64,000 nt of DNA, taken from positions 430,809 through 494,808 of the forward strand of contig NZ_SWBO01000004.1 of assembly GCF_005116475.1 (NCBI RefSeq). Direction: 5' to 3'. Numbering within the stretch: the stretch's first letter is position 1; each line of letters opens with the position of its first letter. This DNA comes from Pedobacter cryotolerans (GTDB lineage: Bacteria; Bacteroidota; Bacteroidia; Sphingobacteriales; Sphingobacteriaceae). Positions 57,644 to 64,000 of the stretch are shown piece by piece. The position numbers and the translations under genes are program-made. A model generated the notes under the pieces. The model made no database searches and was not told where the DNA came from. It saw only the letters and a list, made by a program, of their open reading frames with translations.

Positions 57644-58230
57644 TGTGGCTCGGTTAAGTTTTTATAATCTGTTTCGGTATCAATGTCGATGTTTCCTAAT
57701 GTAAATTGGATTGTTGCTACATCGTTTATATGTTTGGTCATCAAGTGTTTCGCACCAGAACCACCTTCTAGGAGAATCAGTTCATCAAAATACTGCGTAT
57801 TGAACAATGCTGGCGTGCCTATGGTTTCGGCATAACTACTGGCAATGATATTTTTACCTGTTTTAAGCTGCTGCTCATGCAATGAGTTAAAAATATCAGC
57901 AGTAACAAATGGTTGATCAGCAACAGCTATAATTACGTTTTCTATTTCGGGTTCGAGGTTAATCATTTTTTTAAGGCCTACTTTAATACTAGCTGACATG
58001 CCATCCTGCCAACTATCGTTAATGATATAATTGATGTTCAGTTCTTTAATTGATGCAAGAATTTCATCAGCGTAAGCACCCAAAACCAAAACAACAGGGG
58101 TGAATGAAGTTTGTTCTGCTGCGGCTATGGTTTTCTCTAAAAGTGTATTTCCTTCAAAAACAAGTAGTTGTTTGGGTTTTCCCAATCTGCTAGAATTACC
58201 AGCTGCCAATATCATTATTCCTGTTTTCAT
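57640..58230 (-). CDS. MocA-like molybdenum cofactor nucleotidyltransferase
   Basis: A 196-residue NTP-transferase with the nucleotide motif MILAAGNSSRLGKPKQLL and the metal motif VADQPF. It is closer to MocA (which adds CMP to form the dinucleotide form used by xanthine dehydrogenase-type hydroxylases) than to MobA. It lies between moaA and xdhC, overlapping each by 4 bp, matching the enzyme family in this operon. CTP specificity not proven. Confidence 0.82.
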   Translation of the reverse strand: MKTGIMILAAGNSSRLGKPKQLLVFEGNTLLEKTIAAAEQTSFTPVVLVLGAYADEILASIKELNINYIINDSWQDGMSASIKVGLKKMINLEPEIENVIIAVADQPFVTADIFNSLHEQQLKTGKNIIASSYAETIGTPALFNTQYFDELILLEGGSGAKHLMTKHINDVATIQFTLGNIDIDTETDYKNLTEPQ

Positions 58231-59339
58231 GATATAGATTTTGTTTGGGAATGAATAGCCTGTTTTTTCTCTTTTAGTGATGATGCTGTTGCTCCGCTTA
58301 AAGAAGACTTAATTTCGGCGATAATTGAAATTGCAATTTCTTCTGCCGTTTCTGCCCCAATATCCAGTCCCACTGGACCATAAACACGAGAGCGATTAGT
58401 TTCAGTATTCATTTCAAGCTCATCCAACATTCTTACTAGCTTTTTTTTCGGCCCCAGAGCGCCAATATATGGTACATCAGTTTGCAGGAGTAATCCCAAA
58501 AGTTCGGTATCGTAGTTGTAGTTATGGGTCATCAAAACTACCGCTGTTTGTGTATCCATACTAAGCTGAGGTAATATCTGCGCAGGTTTTGTAACTAAAA
58601 TTTTGGCATTTGGAAACCTTTGAAGCGTAGCATGAGTTGGTCTGCCATCCGCAATGGTTACTTGCCATCCCAATAAATGCGCAATGGTTGCCAATGGTTG
58701 TGCATCGTTTCCAGCTCCAGCAATAATCAAAGCAATAGGAGGTTTAACAAATTCTATGAAACCATCGACCAGCTCGTTTTCAATCTTATAGTTCTTAAGT
58801 TCGGATTTCTCATTAGCCAATACTTGCTGCGCATCAGCTAAAGTTTCTAAAGCTATTGATGTAGGAAGATTACCAAATTGATTTTCACTTTTTATGATAG
58901 ATCTTGTTCCAAGTTGGGTTTTAGATTGTAAAGAAAATAGGGTTACAATTACCGCATTCTCCCTTTCTCCGTTTATTGATTCCAATATTTTGATTGGATT
59001 ATTTTCATCTAAACCATCAATCGGTTCGAAAAGAATATGCACAATTCCATTACAGCCTAACTGCACACCAAATTTCGCATCATCTTCATCTGTAGTATCG
59101 TACATTACCAGTCTATTCTCTTGCTGATGTATGGCCGAAAGGGCTTTTTTCAATGCATCGCCTTCTAAACAACCACCACTTATAGCTCCAGTTAGTAATC
59201 CATCATCGGTAACTAGCATTCTTGCACCAGGTCGGCGGTAAGATGAGCCATCTACTTTAACCACAGTTGCAAGCGCTGCCTTTTTACCCTGTTTTTGGGC
59301 ATAATAATAGGCATTGAGTATGTCGGTGATTTCTTTCAT
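58227..59339 (-). CDS. XdhC/CoxI-family Mo-cofactor maturation protein
   Basis: A 370-residue XdhC: N-terminal XdhC_CoxI domain (VVKVDGSSYRRPGARMLVTDDG, AISGGCLEGDALKKAL) and C-terminal Rossmann fold (IAGAGNDAQPLATIAHLLGWQVTIADGRP). These proteins bind molybdopterin and mediate its sulfuration before insertion into molybdenum hydroxylases. The start at 59339 is preferred: the upstream Met gives an unusual leader, while MKEITDIL is the normal beginning. First gene of the roughly 12.7-kb operon, downstream of operator D. Confidence 0.85.
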   Translation of the reverse strand: MKEITDILNAYYYAQKQGKKAALATVVKVDGSSYRRPGARMLVTDDGLLTGAISGGCLEGDALKKALSAIHQQENRLVMYDTTDEDDAKFGVQLGCNGIVHILFEPIDGLDENNPIKILESINGERENAVIVTLFSLQSKTQLGTRSIIKSENQFGNLPTSIALETLADAQQVLANEKSELKNYKIENELVDGFIEFVKPPIALIIAGAGNDAQPLATIAHLLGWQVTIADGRPTHATLQRFPNAKILVTKPAQILPQLSMDTQTAVVLMTHNYNYDTELLGLLLQTDVPYIGALGPKKKLVRMLDELEMNTETNRSRVYGPVGLDIGAETAEEIAISIIAEIKSSLSGATASSLKEKKQAIHSQTKSIS

Positions 59340-59383
59340 TATAGATTGCTTGTTTAAGATAAACAAAAGTTAACTCCACTTTT

Positions 59384-59391
59384 CAAAGATA
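59384..59391 (-). promoter_or_regulatory. -7 box of the molybdenum operon
   Basis: On the minus strand this is TATCTTTG, a match to the Bacteroidetes TAnnTTTG consensus. It ends 35 bp beyond operator D and lies 45 bp before the XdhC start. No good -33 TTTG is seen at 17-23 bp, which suits activator-dependent expression. Confidence 0.65.
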
Positions 59392-59418
59392 GGCCACAAA
59401 ACAATAGGATTGTTACCT

Positions 59419-59448
59419 ATATCCCTTAATTGCCTACCAATATTACTG
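59419..59448 (-). promoter_or_regulatory. LytTR-like operator D, facing the molybdenum operon
   Basis: Minus-strand half-sites CAGTAATAT (59448-59440) and AAGGGATAT (59427-59419) are separated by 12 bp starting TGGTAG. The second half is degenerate. The distance to the -7 box (35 bp) equals that at sites A and B. Confidence 0.68.
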
Positions 59449-59476
59449 TTCGAGTAATGTCAGTAATATTGGTAGG
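59433..59476. repeat. perfect 16-bp inverted repeat made of two facing operators
   Basis: CCTACCAATATTACTG (59433-59448) and CAGTAATATTGGTAGG (59461-59476) are exact reverse complements, 12 bp apart. They are the inner half-sites plus spacer starts of operators D and C. Confidence 0.9.
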
Positions 59477-59490
59477 ATAAGCAGTAATAT
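59461..59490 (+). promoter_or_regulatory. LytTR-like operator C, facing the two-component genes
   Basis: Perfect 9-bp direct repeat CAGTAATAT at 59461-59469 and 59482-59490 with a 12-bp spacer TGGTAGGATAAG. The best -7-like element is TACCTTTA at 59525-59532, 42 bp downstream, so promoter spacing differs from the other sites. Confidence 0.75.
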
Positions 59491-59767
59491 ATATACCAAA
59501 TTATCCTGCAATTAATTTCAATTTTACCTTTATAATACGGGCAGTTGTTCATTCAATAAAAAATTAAATTACTTATTATTTTATTGAATGCATTTACAAA
59601 TAGATAGATTGGCGGAAAAACTCGACAGATGAACGGAATTTATCCTTTTCTTTCAATAGATAATATTGAGGAATTCATCTATTACTTTCGCTAGCTGGTC
59701 TATTAGTAATATTACTACCATTTACAAGAACTATTTTGCAATAACACCAAAACCAATGGTGAAATGA
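59491..59767. other. leader of the two-component genes with a 14-bp palindrome
   Basis: No gene is seen. TAGTAATATTACTA at 59704-59717 is a perfect palindrome containing the GTAATAT half-site core, 50 bp before the kinase start. It could be a further binding site for autoregulation. Confidence 0.5.
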
Positions 59768-60832
59768 ATGGACAGAAGAATGCGGATTTTTAAGGCAATA
59801 TTCTCTATTGATTTTGTAGCTATGCTAGCACTTGCAGTATGGTTATTTTATCAACTGAGCAAGGGGGGGATGCCTTCTCAATATTACATGAAGCAAGTTT
59901 TGGAAAACTTAACTTTTGCGGGGCTTTATTTTGCAAATCTTTTGTTCTTCTACCCTAAGCTGGCCAACAAATATTGGGGCGTTGCTTACCTTGCCGTTTT
60001 AGTGTTTATAGTGTGGTTAGCGGTTGTTATCAATTTATATTTTGGCGATTTAATAGGTTTGGATGAAGCCTATATCAAGCATTTTTCTAAACCTGACTTT
60101 ACTTACCGACCTAATAATCATTGGACCAAAACTTGGATTACTGTTTTATCGGCTATTATGTTAGGGTTAAGTTATGTGTCATCAGTAGCTAAAAAGCTGC
60201 AGAAAAATCAGCTTGCATTTGAAGTTTCTGAAAAAGAAAGAGTAGGTGCGGAATTGGCATTTTTGAAAGCCCAGATTAATCCTCATTTTTTCTTCAATAC
60301 GCTACATACCATTTATGCGTTGATGGATACCAATATACCATCTGCTAAAAGCTCTATTTATTCATTATCGCACATGATGCGCTATGTGCTTTATGAGACC
60401 CAAAACGAAAAGACCTTGCTTTCAAAAGAAGTAGAGTTTATAGAAGATTATATTGCATTGATGAAAGTTCGTATAGCACCAGATGTTCAGGTAATTTTTG
60501 AGAAGCAAACCGGATTTAGAGATTTACCCATTGCCCCAATGCTGTTTTTGCCATTTGTAGAAAATGCCTTTAAGCATGGCATTAGTGCAGTTCATCCAAG
60601 TTATGTATATATAGAACTATTTGAAAAGGATAAAAAATTAGTGTTTGGTGTTCGTAATTCGCTTTTTGTTGGTCTTTCTAAACAGCTTGATGAAGAAAGT
60701 GGGATAGGTATACTAAATACCAAACGTAGGCTTGATCTAATGTACCCAGGCAAATACGAATTAATCACCGAAAAGGATGATTTTGCCAAAGAATTTGTAG
60801 TAACCTTAACTTTAAATATAGATGAACATTAA
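59768..60832 (+). CDS. LytS-type sensor histidine kinase
   Basis: A 354-residue membrane kinase. Four hydrophobic segments occupy about residues 8-150; the HisKA_LytS phospho-acceptor is in FLKAQINPHFFFNTLHTIY (His about residue 178), and the ATP site has LPFVENAFKHGIS and GIGILNTKRRLDLMYPGKY. No large extracytoplasmic sensor is visible, so the signal is probably sensed in the membrane. It overlaps the response-regulator gene by 11 bp, and operator C lies upstream. Confidence 0.9.
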   Translation: MDRRMRIFKAIFSIDFVAMLALAVWLFYQLSKGGMPSQYYMKQVLENLTFAGLYFANLLFFYPKLANKYWGVAYLAVLVFIVWLAVVINLYFGDLIGLDEAYIKHFSKPDFTYRPNNHWTKTWITVLSAIMLGLSYVSSVAKKLQKNQLAFEVSEKERVGAELAFLKAQINPHFFFNTLHTIYALMDTNIPSAKSSIYSLSHMMRYVLYETQNEKTLLSKEVEFIEDYIALMKVRIAPDVQVIFEKQTGFRDLPIAPMLFLPFVENAFKHGISAVHPSYVYIELFEKDKKLVFGVRNSLFVGLSKQLDEESGIGILNTKRRLDLMYPGKYELITEKDDFAKEFVVTLTLNIDEH

Positions 60833-61577
60833 TTGTATTGCTGTTGATGATGAGCCGGCTGCGCTTGATATGATCTCATCTTATATAGAGCGTACACCTT
60901 ACCTGCAACTTGCGGGTAGATTTAATAATGCACTAGCGGCACTTGAAGAAATTCACAAAAACGCTGCATTACAATTGATTTTTTTAGATATAAATATGGC
61001 TGATCTTACAGGGTTAGAATTGGCCAAGATTATAGAACAGTCCGATAGAAAGAAAAATCTGCGGATTATCTTTACAACTGCTTATGACCAATATGCATTA
61101 GAAGGATATAAAGTTGATGCATTGGATTATCTAGTTAAGCCGTTTAATTTTGTTGCGTTTTCTAAGGCGGCAGAGAAGGCAAAATCCTATTTTACAATGT
61201 ATGAATCTAGCTTGAAGGCTACTAACAATGAAACGATGCCTTTGCAGTACAAAAGCGCTTATATTTATCTCAAAGTAGAGCATCAATTGGTAAAAGTTGA
61301 CATGAGTGATATTTTATATATTGAAGGATTAAAGGATTATGTGAAAGTATATCTCAGTACTACCGAAAAGCCCTTGCTAACATTAACTAGCTTAAAAAGG
61401 CTCCAGGAAAAATTACCAACTGATAAGTTTCTAAGACTGCACCGTTCTTTCATCGTTTCAACTTCAGCTATTAGGTCTGCAACAAAAACAAGTGTCCAAA
61501 TTGGATCGACAACGATTACTGTGAGTGAACAGTTTCGAGAAGATTTTAACAGATTTCTGGATAAATGGGTTCTATAA
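60822..61577 (+). CDS. LytTR-family response regulator
   Basis: A 251-residue regulator. The receiver domain begins NCIAVDDEPAALDMI, the phospho-acceptor Asp is in LIFLDINMADLTGLEL (about residue 55), and the switch Lys is in YLVKPFNF. The C-terminal LytTR domain (about 143-251) reads ILYIEGLKDYVKVYL and FLRLHRSFIVSTSAIRSA. LytTR proteins bind pairs of 9-bp direct repeats 12-13 bp apart, the geometry of the island operators, so it is the predicted activator of the island operons. Confidence 0.92.
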   Translation: MNINCIAVDDEPAALDMISSYIERTPYLQLAGRFNNALAALEEIHKNAALQLIFLDINMADLTGLELAKIIEQSDRKKNLRIIFTTAYDQYALEGYKVDALDYLVKPFNFVAFSKAAEKAKSYFTMYESSLKATNNETMPLQYKSAYIYLKVEHQLVKVDMSDILYIEGLKDYVKVYLSTTEKPLLTLTSLKRLQEKLPTDKFLRLHRSFIVSTSAIRSATKTSVQIGSTTITVSEQFREDFNRFLDKWVL

Positions 61578-61636
61578 ATATTAAGATGTAGTCACTTGAA
61601 TTAAATAACTATCATAAATACTTAAACATAAAAAAC

Positions 61637-62116
61637 ATGAAAACTATATTTTTTAGCTTATCACTTATTTTTGCCGCAGTTAATTTCTGCTCCGCTCAAA
61701 CGCCAGTTTCAGCACAAGTACCAACCAAGGCCGAACAAGAGGTTTTAGATCTTTCTAAAGCCAAGTGGTTATGGATGTCTGATAAAAAAGTGGATACGTT
61801 GAACAACCTATTTGTAGACAGGTCGGTTTTTGTACACATGGGCGGTACTTGGGGTAAACAAAGAGAATTAGATGTGATAAAAAGTGGTTCGATCAGGTAT
61901 AAAAAAGCCGAAATATATACGGCATCAGTAAATATTTTTGGTAATACTGCAATTCTTCTAAATGATATAGATCTTGTCGCGGTTGTAGGCGGCAATGAAG
62001 TAGTTAATCCATTTATGGTAACGGAGGTTTATATAAAGGAAAATGGTAAGTGGAAAATGGGATCTTTGACATTCTCTCAATTGAGAAGGCCGGTTAAATT
62101 GAAGATTGACAAATAG
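61637..62116 (+). CDS. secreted NTF2-like (DUF4440) protein
   Basis: A 159-residue exported protein (signal peptide, cleavage after CSAQT about residue 22) with a cystatin/NTF2-like fold: LSKAKWLWMSDKKVDTLNNLF, VHMGGTWGKQRELDVIKSG and VTEVYIKENGKWKMGSLTFSQL. Members bind or isomerise small molecules, often steroids or aromatics. It lies 59 bp after the response regulator with a terminator behind it. Role in the island unknown. Confidence 0.75.
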   Translation: MKTIFFSLSLIFAAVNFCSAQTPVSAQVPTKAEQEVLDLSKAKWLWMSDKKVDTLNNLFVDRSVFVHMGGTWGKQRELDVIKSGSIRYKKAEIYTASVNIFGNTAILLNDIDLVAVVGGNEVVNPFMVTEVYIKENGKWKMGSLTFSQLRRPVKLKIDK

Positions 62117-62134
62117 AGAAATCATTGAGTTTTA

Positions 62135-62165
62135 GTCAAGATGATCGACCTAAAATCATCTTGAC
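62135..62165 (+). terminator. terminator after the NTF2-like gene
   Basis: A perfect 11-bp hairpin, GTCAAGATGAT (62135-62145) with ATCATCTTGAC (62155-62165), nine-base loop. No long T run follows. Confidence 0.65.
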
Positions 62166-62275
62166 ACAACTCTCATTTCTAATCAATTTTTTTATTGAGT
62201 CATTAATTATAAGCTCCGTAAACAACAAGAGAAGATTTAACGATTAGAACAATTTTTCTTCTGATTATGGCCTGT

Positions 62276-63562
62276 CTATCTTAAAGACATTTTGAGTTCT
62301 CCATTATCATCAAACAATATACTTCTCGCTTCGTTCATCTTTTTGCCAATCCTGCTTTTCTTTACTCTAGCATACCTTTGGGTAGTGCGAATGTTCTTAT
62401 GCCCTAACATCTTGCTTACGTCCTCTAACGGAAAAATCAGAACGTTGAGCATCATATCTGCAAATGGGTGACGGGCAAGATGACTATTTAGCGGTTTGCC
62501 AATATTACATATATCGGATAGTTCTTTAAGATAGGTATTGTATCTAAAATTACTGTTGACAGGGATTAGTCTGTTGTAGACTTTACAATACTTGTCATTC
62601 TTATATTTCTCAATTAGCTCAGCGACAATTGGAAGTATGGGCACCATTTCTGTGACCTTGGTTTTTCCACGCTCTTTCACCAACCAAGGTTCGTTTTGCG
62701 GCCCAACATAAACGATGTGATCCTTGCTAAGGTTGTAGATATCCTGATAAGCAAATCCGGTGAAGCACTGGAATATGAATGCATCCCTGACTTTAGCTAT
62801 ACGTTCAACGCTAATGTTCTTCCGCCACAGCCTTTCCACCTCAAAAATTTCAAGAGGATTTATCTCTGGGTCTTCCGACCCGCATTTGAATTTTTGAATT
62901 GGATTCTTTGCAATCCATAGGTTAGCCTCTGCTATATTCAATATCTGCTTCAAATTTTTGATCTGTTTCATTGCAGCCGGGTCTTTTAGCGTGGGAACTC
63001 TTTTGACGGCAAGGAACTTATAAAATTTCTGTGCAAACGAATACTCAATAGCTGCTAGTTCAATATCATTAGCTTTAAATTCAAATTTTAAAAACTCAAC
63101 TATTTTCTTCTTGGTGGCCTTCCATTGTTTTAAAGTCTCTTTAGAACGTAATTTTTTTTCTACGAGTTCTGCAAAATCGTTGATGTGTATATTAGTTAAT
63201 TCTAATAATTGAGGGGTTTCTTGCTCCAATTCGTTCTTATCGTTTTCCATTGGGAAGTTCTGAAACACATTTTTCAGCATTATTGGTGTTACATTATCGA
63301 ATCTGGTTTTTAGTACCGTAAAATTAATTTCCAATGAACTCTCAATGTGATTGAGAGCTGAATTTATTTTTTTTGAATGGCTAGATCCTATAACTTTTTT
63401 ACTATTAATGTTCCATTCAGATATATGTACTTTTTGTGAGGTAGAAAATTCTGCATCTTTTCCATCTATGGAGATCCTACAGATAATAGGGGCGAAGCCC
63501 TTGGAATCTGCCTTAGATTTACGGTGCCAAAATAGGATTTTTAGGGTTTGGTTACTTTTCAT
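62276..63562 (-). CDS. tyrosine recombinase/integrase
   Basis: A 428-residue Bacteroidetes-type phage integrase family recombinase: N-terminal arm-binding domain (ILFWHRKSKADSKGFAPIIC), SAM-like core-binding domain, then the catalytic domain with Arg in RIAKVRDAFIFQCFTGFAYQ, His/Arg in HLARHPFADMML (often HTARHTFAT), His in LGHKNIRTTQ and Tyr in RYARV. The Pro and Asp in the HLARHP motif are unusual but the catalytic residues remain. Its start is 57 bp from the right 29-bp repeat, so it is the likely integrase of the island. Confidence 0.9.
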   Translation of the reverse strand: MKSNQTLKILFWHRKSKADSKGFAPIICRISIDGKDAEFSTSQKVHISEWNINSKKVIGSSHSKKINSALNHIESSLEINFTVLKTRFDNVTPIMLKNVFQNFPMENDKNELEQETPQLLELTNIHINDFAELVEKKLRSKETLKQWKATKKKIVEFLKFEFKANDIELAAIEYSFAQKFYKFLAVKRVPTLKDPAAMKQIKNLKQILNIAEANLWIAKNPIQKFKCGSEDPEINPLEIFEVERLWRKNISVERIAKVRDAFIFQCFTGFAYQDIYNLSKDHIVYVGPQNEPWLVKERGKTKVTEMVPILPIVAELIEKYKNDKYCKVYNRLIPVNSNFRYNTYLKELSDICNIGKPLNSHLARHPFADMMLNVLIFPLEDVSKMLGHKNIRTTQRYARVKKSRIGKKMNEARSILFDDNGELKMSLR

Positions 63563-63618
63563 TTCTCAATCTTTTGATAAAACATTTTGGTTGTTTTTAG
63601 ATTGTTCCTCAGTACTTT

Positions 63619-63647
63619 AGATCAAATTCATCAGGTATGACTGGTGC
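63619..63647 (+). repeat. 29-bp direct repeat, right copy (candidate att site)
   Basis: Identical over 29 bp to 38786-38814 and placed 57 bp upstream of the integrase start. The flanks differ from the left copy on both sides. See the left copy and the island entry. Confidence 0.75.
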
Positions 63648-63730
63648 ACTAAAGTTAAAAACTAAAATAGGGCACCAGATAGGGCACCATACAGGATAGT
63701 TTTGGATCAAGCGTAAAAGTTGGGGAGGAT

Positions 63731-64000
63731 TTAGCCATATATCTTTGATAGCCTGAACAGGAAGAATTTTACGTTTCTAACCCCTCTAAATTGAGACCTG
63801 AAGGCTTTGATTTTAGCATTAAAAGATTCTGCTGATGCGTTTGTGGATTTATTATCAAAGTAATTTAATATCGTTTCGTAGTTATTTTGGATAGTCCTTG
63901 CTATTGTGTTAAATGATTTAAAACCTGCCTCTTCTATCTTGTTGTACCATAAAGCCAGTTTTTTAAAGGCAATCATTCTAGACTTGGAGTGGCTGAGTAT
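63731..64000 (-). CDS. ISL3/ISAon1-type transposase, C-terminal part (runs off the window)
   Basis: The minus-strand frame is open to the window edge; at least the last 89 residues are present. The segments KLALWYNKIEEAGFKSFNTI, NYFDNKSTNASAESFNAKI and KAFRSQFRGVRNVKFFLFRL are characteristic of Bacteroidetes ISL3/ISAon1-type DDE transposases. It lies outside the right island end and its terminal repeat cannot be checked here. Confidence 0.85.
   Translation of the reverse strand: MLSHSKSRMIAFKKLALWYNKIEEAGFKSFNTIARTIQNNYETILNYFDNKSTNASAESFNAKIKAFRSQFRGVRNVKFFLFRLSKIYG

Noticed and set aside
59704..59717. Palindrome TAGTAATATTACTA as a fifth complete operator
   Set aside because: It has the half-site core but no second half-site at 12-bp spacing in either direction.

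Overview
This 64 kb window is chromosomal DNA of a Bacteroidetes bacterium, most likely Sphingobacteriaceae (Pedobacter-like). Evidence is AT-rich DNA, a SusC/SusD pair, a TTTG-N18-TATATTTG promoter in front of a tRNA gene, weak ribosome binding sites, LytTR-type two-component proteins and a Bacteroidetes-type tyrosine recombinase.

Positions 1-7640 are housekeeping: a peptide transporter (partial), a secreted unknown, a thiolase, a small SPFH/membrane-protein/ribbon-helix-helix operon, a PgpH-type HDIG phosphodiesterase, tRNA-Ser(GCT) and two identical tRNA-Pro(TGG) genes. Positions 7640-8400 hold only gene debris.

Positions 8400-36260 form a polysaccharide utilisation locus. Its forward operon encodes a FucP-like sugar transporter, SusC, SusD, a CBM9-like protein, NagA, a NagB-like deaminase, a PhyH-type dioxygenase, a TIM-barrel isomerase, a GH106-like enzyme, a GH28, a PL8 lyase and a GH88 unsaturated uronidase. 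Around it lie a LacI regulator, a second dioxygenase, a hexuronate-type transporter, an AraC regulator, a second TIM-barrel protein, a GH52-like enzyme and a sialate O-acetylesterase family protein. PL8 + GH88 + NagA/NagB suggest a substrate carrying both uronic acid and N-acetylamino sugar; no sulfatase is present.

Positions 36260-38785 are a decayed zone with a small DNA-binding gene, Crp/Fnr and TetR remnants, and an intact exported HAD protein.

Positions 38786-63647 look like an integrated island of about 24.9 kb. A perfect 29-bp direct repeat marks both ends and a tyrosine recombinase gene lies next to the right copy. The left arm (plus strand) encodes aldo/keto reductases, cupins, two alpha/beta hydrolases, a flavodoxin lipoprotein and an AhpD/CMD-like protein. 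The centre (minus strand, about 12.7 kb) encodes an exported IOR-type molybdenum hydroxylase, a diheme cytochrome c, a soluble sugar dehydrogenase-like lipoprotein and a cupin, plus a set of molybdenum-cofactor genes (moaA, moaC-mog fusion, moaD, moaE, moeA, moeB-rhodanese, mocA-like, xdhC) and a TSUP transporter. The right arm encodes a LytS/LytTR two-component system.

The most interesting signal is a repeated 30-bp operator: two 9-bp half-sites of the form NNGTAATAT separated by exactly 12 bp, whose spacer begins TGGTAG. It occurs before the aldo/keto reductase operon, before the hydrolase operon, and twice head-to-head between the Mo operon and the two-component genes, each copy facing the gene it would control. 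This is LytTR operator geometry, so the island appears to be a self-contained, self-regulated electrophile- or aldehyde-processing module; that function is inferred. An ISL3/ISAon1-type transposase runs off the right edge.
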